Below, piece by piece: positions 16,318-24,551 of a stretch of DNA of 40,366 nucleotides. Location of the stretch: positions 1 through 40,366 of the forward strand of contig JAIBBV010000035.1 of assembly GCA_019694465.1 (NCBI GenBank). Reading direction: 5' to 3'. The first letter of the stretch is position 1; each line of letters starts with the position of its first letter. This DNA is from Oligoflexia bacterium. GTDB taxonomy: Bacteria; Bdellovibrionota_C; UBA2361; JAFLCA01. Under the pieces are notes generated by a model, which was given only the letters and a program-made list of their open reading frames with translations, ran no database searches and was not told the origin of the DNA. A program made the translations under genes and the position numbers.

Positions 16318-19300
16318 TTAACGGGCCTTTGAAAGGGCTATGGTAACTTCCTTTCCGTCCAACGTGGACTTCTGTTCGAAATCGCGGTTTCCAGTCGTCC
16401 CATAGTTAATAACCTTAGCTAGTGTTTGGTCACTAACATATCCTTCGTGCTTACGTAATACGCGCTCCAGTTCAACTGGCACGGATACGGATAGTTCTAT
16501 GCGGTCCGCGATGTGTAGACCAGCCTCTTTACGCGACTGCTGAACAAGTCTTACCAAGTCGCGGGCCAGGCCTTCTTCCTCCAGGTCTGGAGTCACCTTA
16601 ACATCTAGGACCGCCACGGCATCATTCGTGCTTAGACCTTGGCTAGCGATGCCCTCGCGAGATAGCAGTCGCATGGAGAACTCGCCAGTTTCAAGGGTTT
16701 GGCCTGCTACCTCGACTCTACCATCGGGCAAACGTTTCCAGGTGCCTTGCTTGGCGGCGGAGAGGACATCCTTCATCCGGCCGCCCAACTTAGGACCAAG
16801 CTCACGTGCATTTAGTTGGAGTTGAAAAGTAGCAAAATTTGCCACATCACCTGTGAATTCAACTTCCTTAACGTTGATTTCATCTCTTATCAGCGCAGCA
16901 TAGGAGCGAAGTCGTTCTGCGTCTTTGCCCGCTACAGTCAGGCGCTTTAGTGGCAAACGAGTCCGCAAATTATGTGATTCTCGCAGTGATAATGCGCTTG
17001 AGCAGACATCCCGAACTCTATCCATCTCGTAGACAAGGTCCGCAGCGGCAGGGAAGTCCTTTGCATTTGGCCAGTCACACAGGTGAACGCTCTTTTCGCC
17101 AGTAAGGCCCCGATAGACCTCTTCGCTTATTAGGGGCAGAAGTGGAGCAGCGACCTTGGTCAGGGTACACAGCACTGTGTATAATGTATTGTACGCATCT
17201 TGCTTGTCCTGATCGCGCTCGTGTTTCCAAAAACGATCGCGACTGCGACGAATGTACCAATTATTGAGAGCCTCTAAAAAATGTAGCACATGCTGACAGG
17301 AGGCATCCAACTCGTATTGATCCATTGAAGTTTGCAATTTCTGGATCAACTCGCCGGTTTTGCTAAGTATGTACCTATCAAGTAGCTGCTTAGAAGAGGT
17401 AGAGAATGTTGCTCGTACGCCGTCGGCGTTGGCATAAAGCGTGAAGAAATAATAAGAGTTCCAGATCGGGTTAATTACTGTGCGAACGCATTCAGCTATG
17501 CCCTTGCCGTCGCGGTCGATCTGCAAATCTTGTCCACGCAAAATTGGCGATGAAATTAAGAACCAACGCAGGGCATCTGCTCCAAATGTATTGCAAACTT
17601 CCTCAGGGCTCGGGTAGTTGCGTAGCCGTTTGCTAAGCTTTTGGCCGTTTTCATCTAGTACTACGCCGTGGCAGACACAATTCTTGAACGGAGGCTTATC
17701 GAAAAGCGCTGTAGCTAGGACCATCAAGGTGTAAAACCAGCCGCGGGTCTGCGCGACATATTCAACAATGAAATCGGCTGGAAAATGATGTTCAAACCAG
17801 GCCTTATTCTCAAACGGGTAGTGCATTTGAGCAAATGGCATAGAGCCAGATTCGAACCAACAGTCCAAGACCTCTTCAACTCGGCGCATTTTGCTCTTGC
17901 CAGTTGGGTCATCTGGATTCGGGCGCACTAGGTTGTCGATGCCTGGACGGTGCAGATCGGAGATTTTGACGCCAAAATCACGTTCGAGTTCCGCCAAACT
18001 GCCGTAGACATCGACACGCGGGTAGCGCGGATCGTCGCTCTTCCAAACAGGGATCGGGGCTCCCCAGAAACGATTTCTGCTGATTGACCAGTCGCGTGCG
18101 TTAGCCAGCCACTTCCCAAATTGGCCATCCTTAACGTGCGCTGGAATCCAATTAATTTGCTGGTTCAGCTGCACCATGCGGTCGCGGAATTCTGTGACAC
18201 GTACATAGAAAGAGTTAACTGCTTTGTAGATAATTGGAGTGTCTGTGCGCCAGCAGTGCGGATAATTATGTGTGTAGGATTCATGCTTGATAAGCACCTT
18301 ACGTTTCTTGAGATCCGCAATGACTTCCTTGTTTGCATCAAAAACTTGCTTGCCAGCGTAGTCTGGTACTTCGGCCGTGAAGCAGCCACGTACGTCCACC
18401 GGGCAAACTACATCTATGCCATGTTTTTCGCACAACTTCTGGTCATCTTCGCCGAAACCAGGCGCCATGTGCACAACACCGGTCCCTTCTTCTGTATTAA
18501 CGAAGTCGCCGGATAAGACCACAAAAGACTTTGGATGTTGTGAGAAATATGGGAATAGCGGTTCGTAGCTGCGCCCCACAAGTTGCGAACCCTTTAACGA
18601 TCCAACTTTTTTCGCCTGAGAGAGCTGCTGTTCGTAACGCTCAATTGCGCTTTCAGCGATTACATATGTATTTGACCCTTCCTGCATTAGGGCATAGTCA
18701 ATATCGCTACCGACGGCCAAAGCTAGATTCGATGGCAAGGTCCAAGGCGTGGTTGTCCAGACAAGCATGTTGAGCGTGCCTTGATCCGAACTTACGGGTT
18801 TAAGTTTTAAGAGAACGGTCACCGCCGGATCTTGACGTGGGCGAGTGGCGTTATCCATTCTGATTTCAAAGTTGGAGAGGGGAGTTTCGCAGGCCCACGA
18901 ATAGGGCATAACGCGAGTGCCCTCGTAAACTAAGCCCTTCTTCCAAAGTTCGGAGAATGCCCAGATGACTGACTCCATGTAGCTAAGGTCCATGGTTTTG
19001 TAGTCGCGTCTGAAATCGACCCAGCGGGCTTGACGCGTGACATAGTTTTCCCATTCTCTGGTGTATCGCAGCACTGAGCTTCGACAGTGGGCGTTAAATT
19101 TATCGATTCCAAACTGCTGGATTTGGGCACGGCCGGAAATTTTTAGTTCCTTTTCAGCTTCCATTTCAGGTGGTAATCCGTGGCAGTCCCAACCAAAGCG
19201 GCGCTCAACACGTTTGCCGCGCATCGTTTGGTAACGCGGGAATACGTCTTTGACGAATCCGGTAAGTAAGTGACCGTAGTGGGGAAGCCCGTTTGCAAAT

Positions 19301-19473
19301 GGCGGACCATCATAGAATACAAACTCGTTGCTGCCATTAGTGCCGGCCGGGCGAAAATCTATGCTTTCTTGGAAGGTGCTGTGTTTTTGCCAGTAGGCTA
19401 GAATGCGTTCTTCAATTTCAGGGAACTTGGCCTGTGGATTTACGTCTGGATAGTGCTTGTTCCCTGGGTTCAT
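16318..19473 (-). CDS. ileS: Isoleucyl-tRNA synthetase, eukaryote-like type
   Basis: IleRS is a class I synthetase that charges tRNA-Ile and edits mischarged valine. At 1051 residues it fits the longer eukaryote-like group (IleRS2) rather than the roughly 940-residue E. coli type. The HIGH-equivalent is HYGH at 65-68, preceded by DGPPFANGLP. WDCHGLP follows in the N-terminal half. The KMSKS-equivalent is KLSKR at 612-616 followed by LRNYP, the pattern typical of IleRS2. The editing domain and C-terminal anticodon-binding region are present. IleRS2 enzymes are often insensitive to mupirocin; this follows from the family and is not tested here. The ATG has AGAGG nine bases upstream. It is followed by fadJ 4 bp away. 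Confidence 0.93.
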   Translation of the reverse strand: MNPGNKHYPDVNPQAKFPEIEERILAYWQKHSTFQESIDFRPAGTNGSNEFVFYDGPPFANGLPHYGHLLTGFVKDVFPRYQTMRGKRVERRFGWDCHGLPPEMEAEKELKISGRAQIQQFGIDKFNAHCRSSVLRYTREWENYVTRQARWVDFRRDYKTMDLSYMESVIWAFSELWKKGLVYEGTRVMPYSWACETPLSNFEIRMDNATRPRQDPAVTVLLKLKPVSSDQGTLNMLVWTTTPWTLPSNLALAVGSDIDYALMQEGSNTYVIAESAIERYEQQLSQAKKVGSLKGSQLVGRSYEPLFPYFSQHPKSFVVLSGDFVNTEEGTGVVHMAPGFGEDDQKLCEKHGIDVVCPVDVRGCFTAEVPDYAGKQVFDANKEVIADLKKRKVLIKHESYTHNYPHCWRTDTPIIYKAVNSFYVRVTEFRDRMVQLNQQINWIPAHVKDGQFGKWLANARDWSISRNRFWGAPIPVWKSDDPRYPRVDVYGSLAELERDFGVKISDLHRPGIDNLVRPNPDDPTGKSKMRRVEEVLDCWFESGSMPFAQMHYPFENKAWFEHHFPADFIVEYVAQTRGWFYTLMVLATALFDKPPFKNCVCHGVVLDENGQKLSKRLRNYPSPEEVCNTFGADALRWFLISSPILRGQDLQIDRDGKGIAECVRTVINPIWNSYYFFTLYANADGVRATFSTSSKQLLDRYILSKTGELIQKLQTSMDQYELDASCQHVLHFLEALNNWYIRRSRDRFWKHERDQDKQDAYNTLYTVLCTLTKVAAPLLPLISEEVYRGLTGEKSVHLCDWPNAKDFPAAADLVYEMDRVRDVCSSALSLRESHNLRTRLPLKRLTVAGKDAERLRSYAALIRDEINVKEVEFTGDVANFATFQLQLNARELGPKLGGRMKDVLSAAKQGTWKRLPDGRVEVAGQTLETGEFSMRLLSREGIASQGLSTNDAVAVLDVKVTPDLEEEGLARDLVRLVQQSRKEAGLHIADRIELSVSVPVELERVLRKHEGYVSDQTLAKVINYGTTGNRDFEQKSTLDGKEVTIALSKAR

Positions 19474-19671
19474 ACAACTAATGCCTCTTAATGCGCTTTT
19501 GGGGCGCTAATTTTCCTAAGGGCTTGATTGTACGAATAAATAGGGTGCTGCTCAAGGGCACTTCAGATTTACCAATCTTATGGTAATTTCGGGCGGAAGA
19601 GGCGGGGACAACCCAAGAAATAGTTCGTTGAGCATGTAAAAGTGGTGTCGATCCGGAGGATTGACCCGATT

Positions 19672-19711
19672 CTTACTTTTGGAAATTCTTGCTAGGTGCA
19701 CCAAAAGTAAG
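19672..19711. repeat. 11-bp perfect inverted repeat, 18-nt loop
   Basis: CTTACTTTTGG (19672-19682) and CCAAAAGTAAG (19701-19711) are perfect complements. Its upper arm overlaps the T-rich tail and 2 bp of the stem of the hairpin at 19710-19745. On the minus strand the terminator tail itself can therefore pair with sequence just downstream. Confidence 0.6.
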
Positions 19712-19745
19712 GGCCCTGGCGGGATCTGCATCCCACCAGGGCCCT
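19710..19745 (-). terminator. Terminator hairpin after the secreted-protein gene
   Basis: AGGGCCCTGG (19710-19719) pairs with CCAGGGCCCT (19736-19745). After one mismatch, GGGAT (19721-19725) pairs with ATCCC (19730-19734), with a 4-nt loop. On the minus strand it is followed by TTACTTTT. It lies 32 bp past the stop of the gene at 19777-21333. The stem is very stable while the U-tract is interrupted, and it overlaps a second inverted repeat. Confidence 0.75.
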
Positions 19746-19776
19746 CTTTGAGCATCAACGTGCTCTCGCGACTTGC

Positions 19777-21333
19777 TTATTGGCAAATCTGAGTTGTTGA
19801 TGGTAGCTGTCCTAGGCTGCTAGTAGCCTCTGACTTGGCCTTAGCCGCGGCTGCCGAAAGCTTCTTAGCATAAGACTTCACGCCAGCTTTCTTAAGCTTA
19901 GCGGCTGTACTTACGATCAGATTATTTAGTGCATCCGCGCCACTCAAGTACTCGGAGATGCTAGCGCCGTTTACTGCTACTGTTGAGCAAAACTCAACGT
20001 TAGGTGACGACGAGCAATCCTGGGCAATTGAGTGTAGCTTCGACCACACGCTAATCCAGGTCTGCTGATAAAGGGCATTAGCAAGCTTCACGATCTGAGA
20101 AGCTGCCTTAGCTCCAGCCTTGCCTGTCTTCTTCAGTTGCTTTGCGCCTTGCAAAGCCAACGCCTTCTGATGGAAAGCATTTCCATCTAAGGCAAAGAGC
20201 AGCGGCTCAACATTAACTGGTGAGCATGTGAAGACTGGATCAGTTTGCGAAACGGTCAGCGATAGGGTGCAAACTGACTGTAGTCCTGTCTCATCCTGGA
20301 AGGTTACAAGCATTGAGTGTACCGATCCGCGATCACTTTCCTGTGGAGTCCACTGGAAGGTAGCAGCGAATGGTGCAGCTTGTTGTGAGCCCGAAACCGG
20401 GGACAGATTGGATCCACTTGGTGCGTTGAAGCTTGTGACCGTCAACAAAGCACCTGGATCTGAATCAGTTCCGGTGAAAGTGGCCGAGAATGAATGATCG
20501 ACATACAGCGTGTTGTTGGCTGGCTTGTCGCTGGCGCAGGTTGGCGGATTGCCCTGTACCAATTCAATGATGAAGTCCAAAGCGATGCCACCGCAAAGAT
20601 TTTGTCCATTGCAGCGGTTTGTCTCTTCGATCATGACTTGCACAGCAAACTTGCTGCCGACATCTGCGATCGTGGTGTTGGTTAGGTCCCAAGAAAGAAT
20701 GCAAGATGGGCTAACACTGATAACATTCGAGCCAACCGAAGCCAGAGATGGGATCTCAGACTCTCCACTGGTTGCCATGCGGCAGCCAAGTGTGTCTCCA
20801 TCCGGATCGGCAGAAGCAATTGTCAAAGTGTTAATCTGGGAAATCGACATCTGTAATATAACCGGGATACTGCTTACAGCTGAGCCCTGATTATTGTTGT
20901 TGAGATTGACAACTGTTTGAATTCGCTCGTCCGCGCTGCTGGCATTTAACAAACTAAAGATACGGCAGCAGCTTTCGCTATTAGCTACGAATACTCCGCC
21001 TTTGCTTGTGATGTCAGTAGAAGAATAAGTGTGCTGAACAATGTAGCGACGAATTGTGTAGCTTTCGCCGGCTAGATCAAGACCAGTGAAGATATCGGTG
21101 ATATCCTGGCTGGCAGGCGAATAGAAATTGCCGTCATCAAAGTCCAGGCCCAGCATGTCCAAAGCTGATGTTCTCCAGGCTTGGGTTGACGTGAACTCTA
21201 CAGTTACTGAGCCGTCAGGATTATTTGCGATTCTGCGCCAAGTGGTTTGGCCGAATCTAAAGTGGGACGCTTCCGCAATTCCCGTGCATAGAAACACGCA
21301 CGCCAATGCGGCGAAAATAGATCGTCTAAACAT
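19777..21333 (-). CDS. Large secreted protein with Ig-like domains
   Basis: The 518-residue product has a clear Sec signal peptide (1-22, cleavage after AEA) and a mature N-terminus SHFRFGQTTWRRI. Residues about 23-260 form a beta-rich domain with TQAWRTSALDMLG and a D-rich GLDFDDG. The SADPDGDTLGC segment and the next 120 residues (PPTCASDKPANN, GTDSDPGALLTV, FQWTPQESDRG) look like cadherin- or Ig-type beta-sandwich repeats. Paired Cys residues suggest disulfides. The last 140 residues switch to Ala/Lys-rich helices (KKTGKAGAKAAS, SAAAAKAKSEA). No sortase, PEP-CTERM or autotransporter anchor is seen. I do not recognise a named family; an extracellular or surface adhesin-like role is inference. 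Confidence 0.72.
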   Translation of the reverse strand: MFRRSIFAALACVFLCTGIAEASHFRFGQTTWRRIANNPDGSVTVEFTSTQAWRTSALDMLGLDFDDGNFYSPASQDITDIFTGLDLAGESYTIRRYIVQHTYSSTDITSKGGVFVANSESCCRIFSLLNASSADERIQTVVNLNNNNQGSAVSSIPVILQMSISQINTLTIASADPDGDTLGCRMATSGESEIPSLASVGSNVISVSPSCILSWDLTNTTIADVGSKFAVQVMIEETNRCNGQNLCGGIALDFIIELVQGNPPTCASDKPANNTLYVDHSFSATFTGTDSDPGALLTVTSFNAPSGSNLSPVSGSQQAAPFAATFQWTPQESDRGSVHSMLVTFQDETGLQSVCTLSLTVSQTDPVFTCSPVNVEPLLFALDGNAFHQKALALQGAKQLKKTGKAGAKAASQIVKLANALYQQTWISVWSKLHSIAQDCSSSPNVEFCSTVAVNGASISEYLSGADALNNLIVSTAAKLKKAGVKSYAKKLSAAAAKAKSEATSSLGQLPSTTQICQ

Positions 21334-21540
21334 GTTACACCTCTAGATGAGTTAGCGGGGGTTACATACAGTTACGGGCCCGGAAGCTACTCCAAGCTAA
21401 AGGCGAACTCAAGCGCAATCTTGCCATACCACCTGCGCCAGCAGGCTGCTTTAAGGTGCCCAGTAAATTTATGAAGTAATACAAGCAGCTTACATAGCGA
21501 GGGCTGGCTATTTGCTTTTATGGCTTTGTGGTGCCTGGTA

Positions 21541-21570
21541 ATTGACCGATAACGTTACTTATCGGTCAAT
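21541..21570. promoter_or_regulatory. 12-bp perfect inverted repeat, candidate operator
   Basis: ATTGACCGATAA (21541-21552) and TTATCGGTCAAT (21559-21570) are perfect complements around CGTTAC. There is no following T-run on either strand. It lies 208 bp upstream of the secreted-protein start and 50 bp past the stop of the gene at 21620-22102. An operator is likelier than a terminator. The outer ATTGA/TCAAT is shared with the repeat at 2243-2271. Confidence 0.55.
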
Positions 21571-21619
21571 TTAGAGGTGTCCCTATATAAACCCTCGCCC
21601 AGCCTGAGCCCCGGCGTTA

Positions 21620-22102
21620 CTAACGGGTAAGCTTTGGTTGGTGTGTTCCGGCTTGAGCTGAAAGTGTCAGAACGGCAGTGCAAGCAAGCTCTAAGCAAAG
21701 CAAGTCACGGGGTCCTAACTTAATGCGGCGGCGCTCTTCTTCTGTCCTGCCAGTGACAATTCGTAACCAACAAGTTTCTTCGCCCGATAGCCGACCCTGC
21801 TGTCCGCGAGGCTTATCGCGATACAACTTAACTAATGTGTCAGATTCGCCCTCCTTATCGCGGCCTTGCAGGATGACGTTTTCGTCGAGAGATTCCACGC
21901 CGTATAGGAATGCACGTGTAGTGGCCCAAAGTCCGCCAATGGCGTCTAGTGGCAACATCATATTGAGGAAACCAGGTGCATCTGGCTTTTGGGCGCCATC
22001 GACAATTGGTGTGTAGTAGACTCTTAGTCCACCTGGCTCAGGTACAAGCTGAAGACTGCCGAATGATTTGCTAATCGAGAATGTGACGCCACCTAAATAC
22101 AT
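21620..22102 (-). CDS. Hypothetical protein near the coupling-protein gene
   Basis: The product has 160 residues, appears soluble, and begins with beta-rich sequence (VTFSISKSFGSLQLVPEPGG). An LPLDAIGGLWATTRAFLYG segment follows, and the C-terminus is helical. There is no signal peptide or lipobox. I do not recognise the family. It lies 178 bp downstream of the T4SS coupling-protein gene on the same strand, so it may belong to that transcript, but the gap allows a separate promoter. Confidence 0.55.
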   Translation of the reverse strand: MYLGGVTFSISKSFGSLQLVPEPGGLRVYYTPIVDGAQKPDAPGFLNMMLPLDAIGGLWATTRAFLYGVESLDENVILQGRDKEGESDTLVKLYRDKPRGQQGRLSGEETCWLRIVTGRTEEERRRIKLGPRDLLCLELACTAVLTLSAQAGTHQPKLTR

Positions 22103-22280
22103 AACCTGTAATTATCCCCAAACTTGTAAACCGCCTAAGCGTCACTCGCTGGAATGCCCACCCATAGGCCGCCTGAGCCTGTGTTGCTATAGTATATTTC
22201 CAAGGCACATTCAAAGTAAAAATCGACCGAATGGAGCCCTAGCATGACGTAAAACCCTCCTTAAAAACAACGTTCTATAG

Positions 22281-24545
22281 CTATAGGCCAGCGAAGGGGT
22301 CCCTATCTGCTTCGCTTTCTGCTGTTAGCTTCTCATCGGCTATCTTCTTTTGTTCTGCCGAGACATCAATCGGCTTTTTAGCAGCTTTGGCACTAGTCGA
22401 CTCGCCGGTCGTGGCACCTGCCGGCTTAGCCGATGTGGGCGCCTTTTCCTGAGCCTCTGCCTTGGCTGCTGTCTTTTGGGAGCTAGATCCATCCTTCTCA
22501 GGCGATTGGGTTGGCGCCGCTTCCTTGGGGAGAGCTGTGACTGTTCCGCGTGGCTTTCCACCGCGTGGGACTAGAGTAATCTTGAACGGCCCTGATTGAT
22601 CTGACTCTGCCGCCTTATCACGGCTTGCTTCTTTATTTTCGCGACGATCCTTTTCTTTCTCCTGAGGTTCGGCCCCAAGGTCCTTGGGCTGCGCGCTCGA
22701 AGGGATGCGGATGGTTGTTTCGCGCTCTTCCTGAGATAAGATTTGCTCGTCAACCCATTCTGCCAGACCTATTTCGTCATTTTCAGTACGCTCAAAATGG
22801 GTAATGTACTCTCGCCCCTCCCAGGTGTCAGGCAATTCTGCGTTGACCCATGAAGATCGGCCTTTAATAATTCGCCCATCTCCCAAATCAAACCAGGCCA
22901 AGCCCTTTTCCGCCGACATCTCGTGCTTTAGCTCCTCAGAGCTAACCAAGTCCTCCTCATCTTCGGAAATGCTGACACTCTGCGAAGCTCCTTCGCTAGC
23001 GCGCGCCTGTAGGTCTATCGCGCCACGCAACATTGAGCTAGATGATCCGGTGGTTACACCCGCACCAATTGATTTCTTTGTGGTATTAACCTTTCCAATC
23101 CACTCAGTCATCTCCTGAGCTGTGCGGTTGTCGCCAACACGCATCATGACCTTCAAATTCACATTGGCCATCACGCGTTCATAGAAGGCTTCGCTTAAGC
23201 CCAGGGATTCGTCAGTTAGGCCGCCAGCTGATTGGGCTCCAAACAACAGGGCGAATCTCCCCTTTCTTGCTAGTTCGAAAAGATTGGCCCAAGTAGGACC
23301 AAAGGTCGATGAACCTTCATCTATGACGATCAGATGCGGATCTTCCAAGTGGTGCATTCTTGATGAGGTAATCTCACCAATCGATACTTCCAGATCTTCA
23401 CGAAATACTTTTACCATGCGAGCTGCACTCTCGGCTTCTTCGAGGCGTGGCAGCATAAAGTAAATAATCTTGCCGCGTAATATTGCATCGGTAAGAACTA
23501 GATCGGTGTAATGTGTGCAAAAGACCTGACCCATGTCACTGCCGGCTATAGCATGCAGTTCCGATGCTATGCCGCGTAAGTTGTCGGTAATGCGAACAGT
23601 GTCTAGCGTGCCCTTCGCGCTTCTATAGCTTGAGGCCAGATGGCCCAATTCCACCATGGCCTGGCGTGCTCCAATCTTGTTGAGCATGCTGCGAATGTGA
23701 GGATAGGCATAGTTAAAGGCCGAGAGCGAAACAGCAATGTCACGGATTGACCATGCTAGTCCAAAGCTCTCCATCGCGCGCACCATGCGATAGATGGAAT
23801 CAGCTGCAAGTCGGTCATAGTGTTTCGTGACGCTTTGATCTGATGTAGGCGGCAATCCAGCTCGCAGCACTTTGCGCGCCTTTACATCTGCGCGCTGATT
23901 AGTTAGTACAAAATTATAGCTGTGCATGCTGTCGAAAGGATCGATGACGATTAGGTCCTCGATGCGCCCAGTCGCAAGAGCCATTAATATTATGTGCGCC
24001 AGAGTCCCTGAGTCGCGCTTCGCATCGATAAAAGTGCAGCCGCTAGCGCGACCACGCGCCATTTGTTGGAAAATTAGTGACTCTAGCCAAAGTGTCTTAC
24101 CTACGCCGGTCTTCGCAAAAACGCAGCCATGACTGCAAATATCTTCTTCGTCGATCCAGAGTGGCTTACCGGAGTCGAGCTCAAAGCCAACTAGATACTT
24201 GTCGATCATCTTCTTGCCGCGTGCTTGGGCTTCGGCCAGGGCGCGTTGGAAACATTCTCTCTCTGGTGGTTGGCCAAGGACTTGGCGCCCATTGCGCAAC
24301 GAACTTTCACGCTGCCGTTCCCGTTCGAGCCAAAACTGTGACGAGAGTATACGTGCAGTGTTGGCGTAGGCCATTGCTGGAACTAACCCTAGGGCGAAGA
24401 GCCAGGACGGGTCTACCCCGCCCAATAGCGGACTTGCCGCTACGCCCAGACTGCCCACGGTAGCCAGGGCACTAGTGAATAATGCCCGCTCACGCTGGGC
24501 GTCCTTAACTGCTTGGTAATCGGTGCGTTGGTAGTCACGTGCCAT
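22281..24545 (-). CDS. T4SS coupling ATPase (VirD4/TraD/DotL-like)
   Basis: Coupling proteins are hexameric inner-membrane ATPases that recruit substrates to a T4SS channel. The 754-residue product has two N-terminal membrane segments (about 22-66). Walker A is AKTGVGKT at 144-151, preceded by an HGCVF segment. FIDAKRDSGT and IVIDPFDSMHSYNF are typical of the TraD/DotL branch. Walker B is LIVIDEG at about 403-410, and FGAQSAGG with VMMRVGDN follow. The last 130 residues or so are low-complexity Glu/Lys/Ala/Ser/Pro with no predicted fold and may bind substrate or adaptors. It starts 6 bp after the stop of the gene at 24552-26672, so the two are coupled. Family is firm; whether it is nearer DotL or TraD is not settled by eye. 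Confidence 0.85.
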   Translation of the reverse strand: MARDYQRTDYQAVKDAQRERALFTSALATVGSLGVAASPLLGGVDPSWLFALGLVPAMAYANTARILSSQFWLERERQRESSLRNGRQVLGQPPERECFQRALAEAQARGKKMIDKYLVGFELDSGKPLWIDEEDICSHGCVFAKTGVGKTLWLESLIFQQMARGRASGCTFIDAKRDSGTLAHIILMALATGRIEDLIVIDPFDSMHSYNFVLTNQRADVKARKVLRAGLPPTSDQSVTKHYDRLAADSIYRMVRAMESFGLAWSIRDIAVSLSAFNYAYPHIRSMLNKIGARQAMVELGHLASSYRSAKGTLDTVRITDNLRGIASELHAIAGSDMGQVFCTHYTDLVLTDAILRGKIIYFMLPRLEEAESAARMVKVFREDLEVSIGEITSSRMHHLEDPHLIVIDEGSSTFGPTWANLFELARKGRFALLFGAQSAGGLTDESLGLSEAFYERVMANVNLKVMMRVGDNRTAQEMTEWIGKVNTTKKSIGAGVTTGSSSSMLRGAIDLQARASEGASQSVSISEDEEDLVSSEELKHEMSAEKGLAWFDLGDGRIIKGRSSWVNAELPDTWEGREYITHFERTENDEIGLAEWVDEQILSQEERETTIRIPSSAQPKDLGAEPQEKEKDRRENKEASRDKAAESDQSGPFKITLVPRGGKPRGTVTALPKEAAPTQSPEKDGSSSQKTAAKAEAQEKAPTSAKPAGATTGESTSAKAAKKPIDVSAEQKKIADEKLTAESEADRDPFAGL

Positions 24546-24551
24546 AGCTAC

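Larger units (their letters stand above)
19474..19776. other. Intergenic stretch upstream of ileS
   Basis: This 303-bp gap lies between the secreted-protein gene (minus) and ileS (minus). It contains the terminator-like hairpin at 19710-19745 and an overlapping inverted repeat at 19672-19711, both described separately. The remaining 190 bp or so should hold the ileS promoter, but I see no T-box consensus (no AGGGTGG-type segment) and no convincing hexamer pair. Confidence 0.45.

Noticed and set aside
19474..19700. Possible T-box riboswitch upstream of ileS
   Set aside because: No AGGGTGG-type T-box segment or specifier stem was found; only generic hairpins are present.
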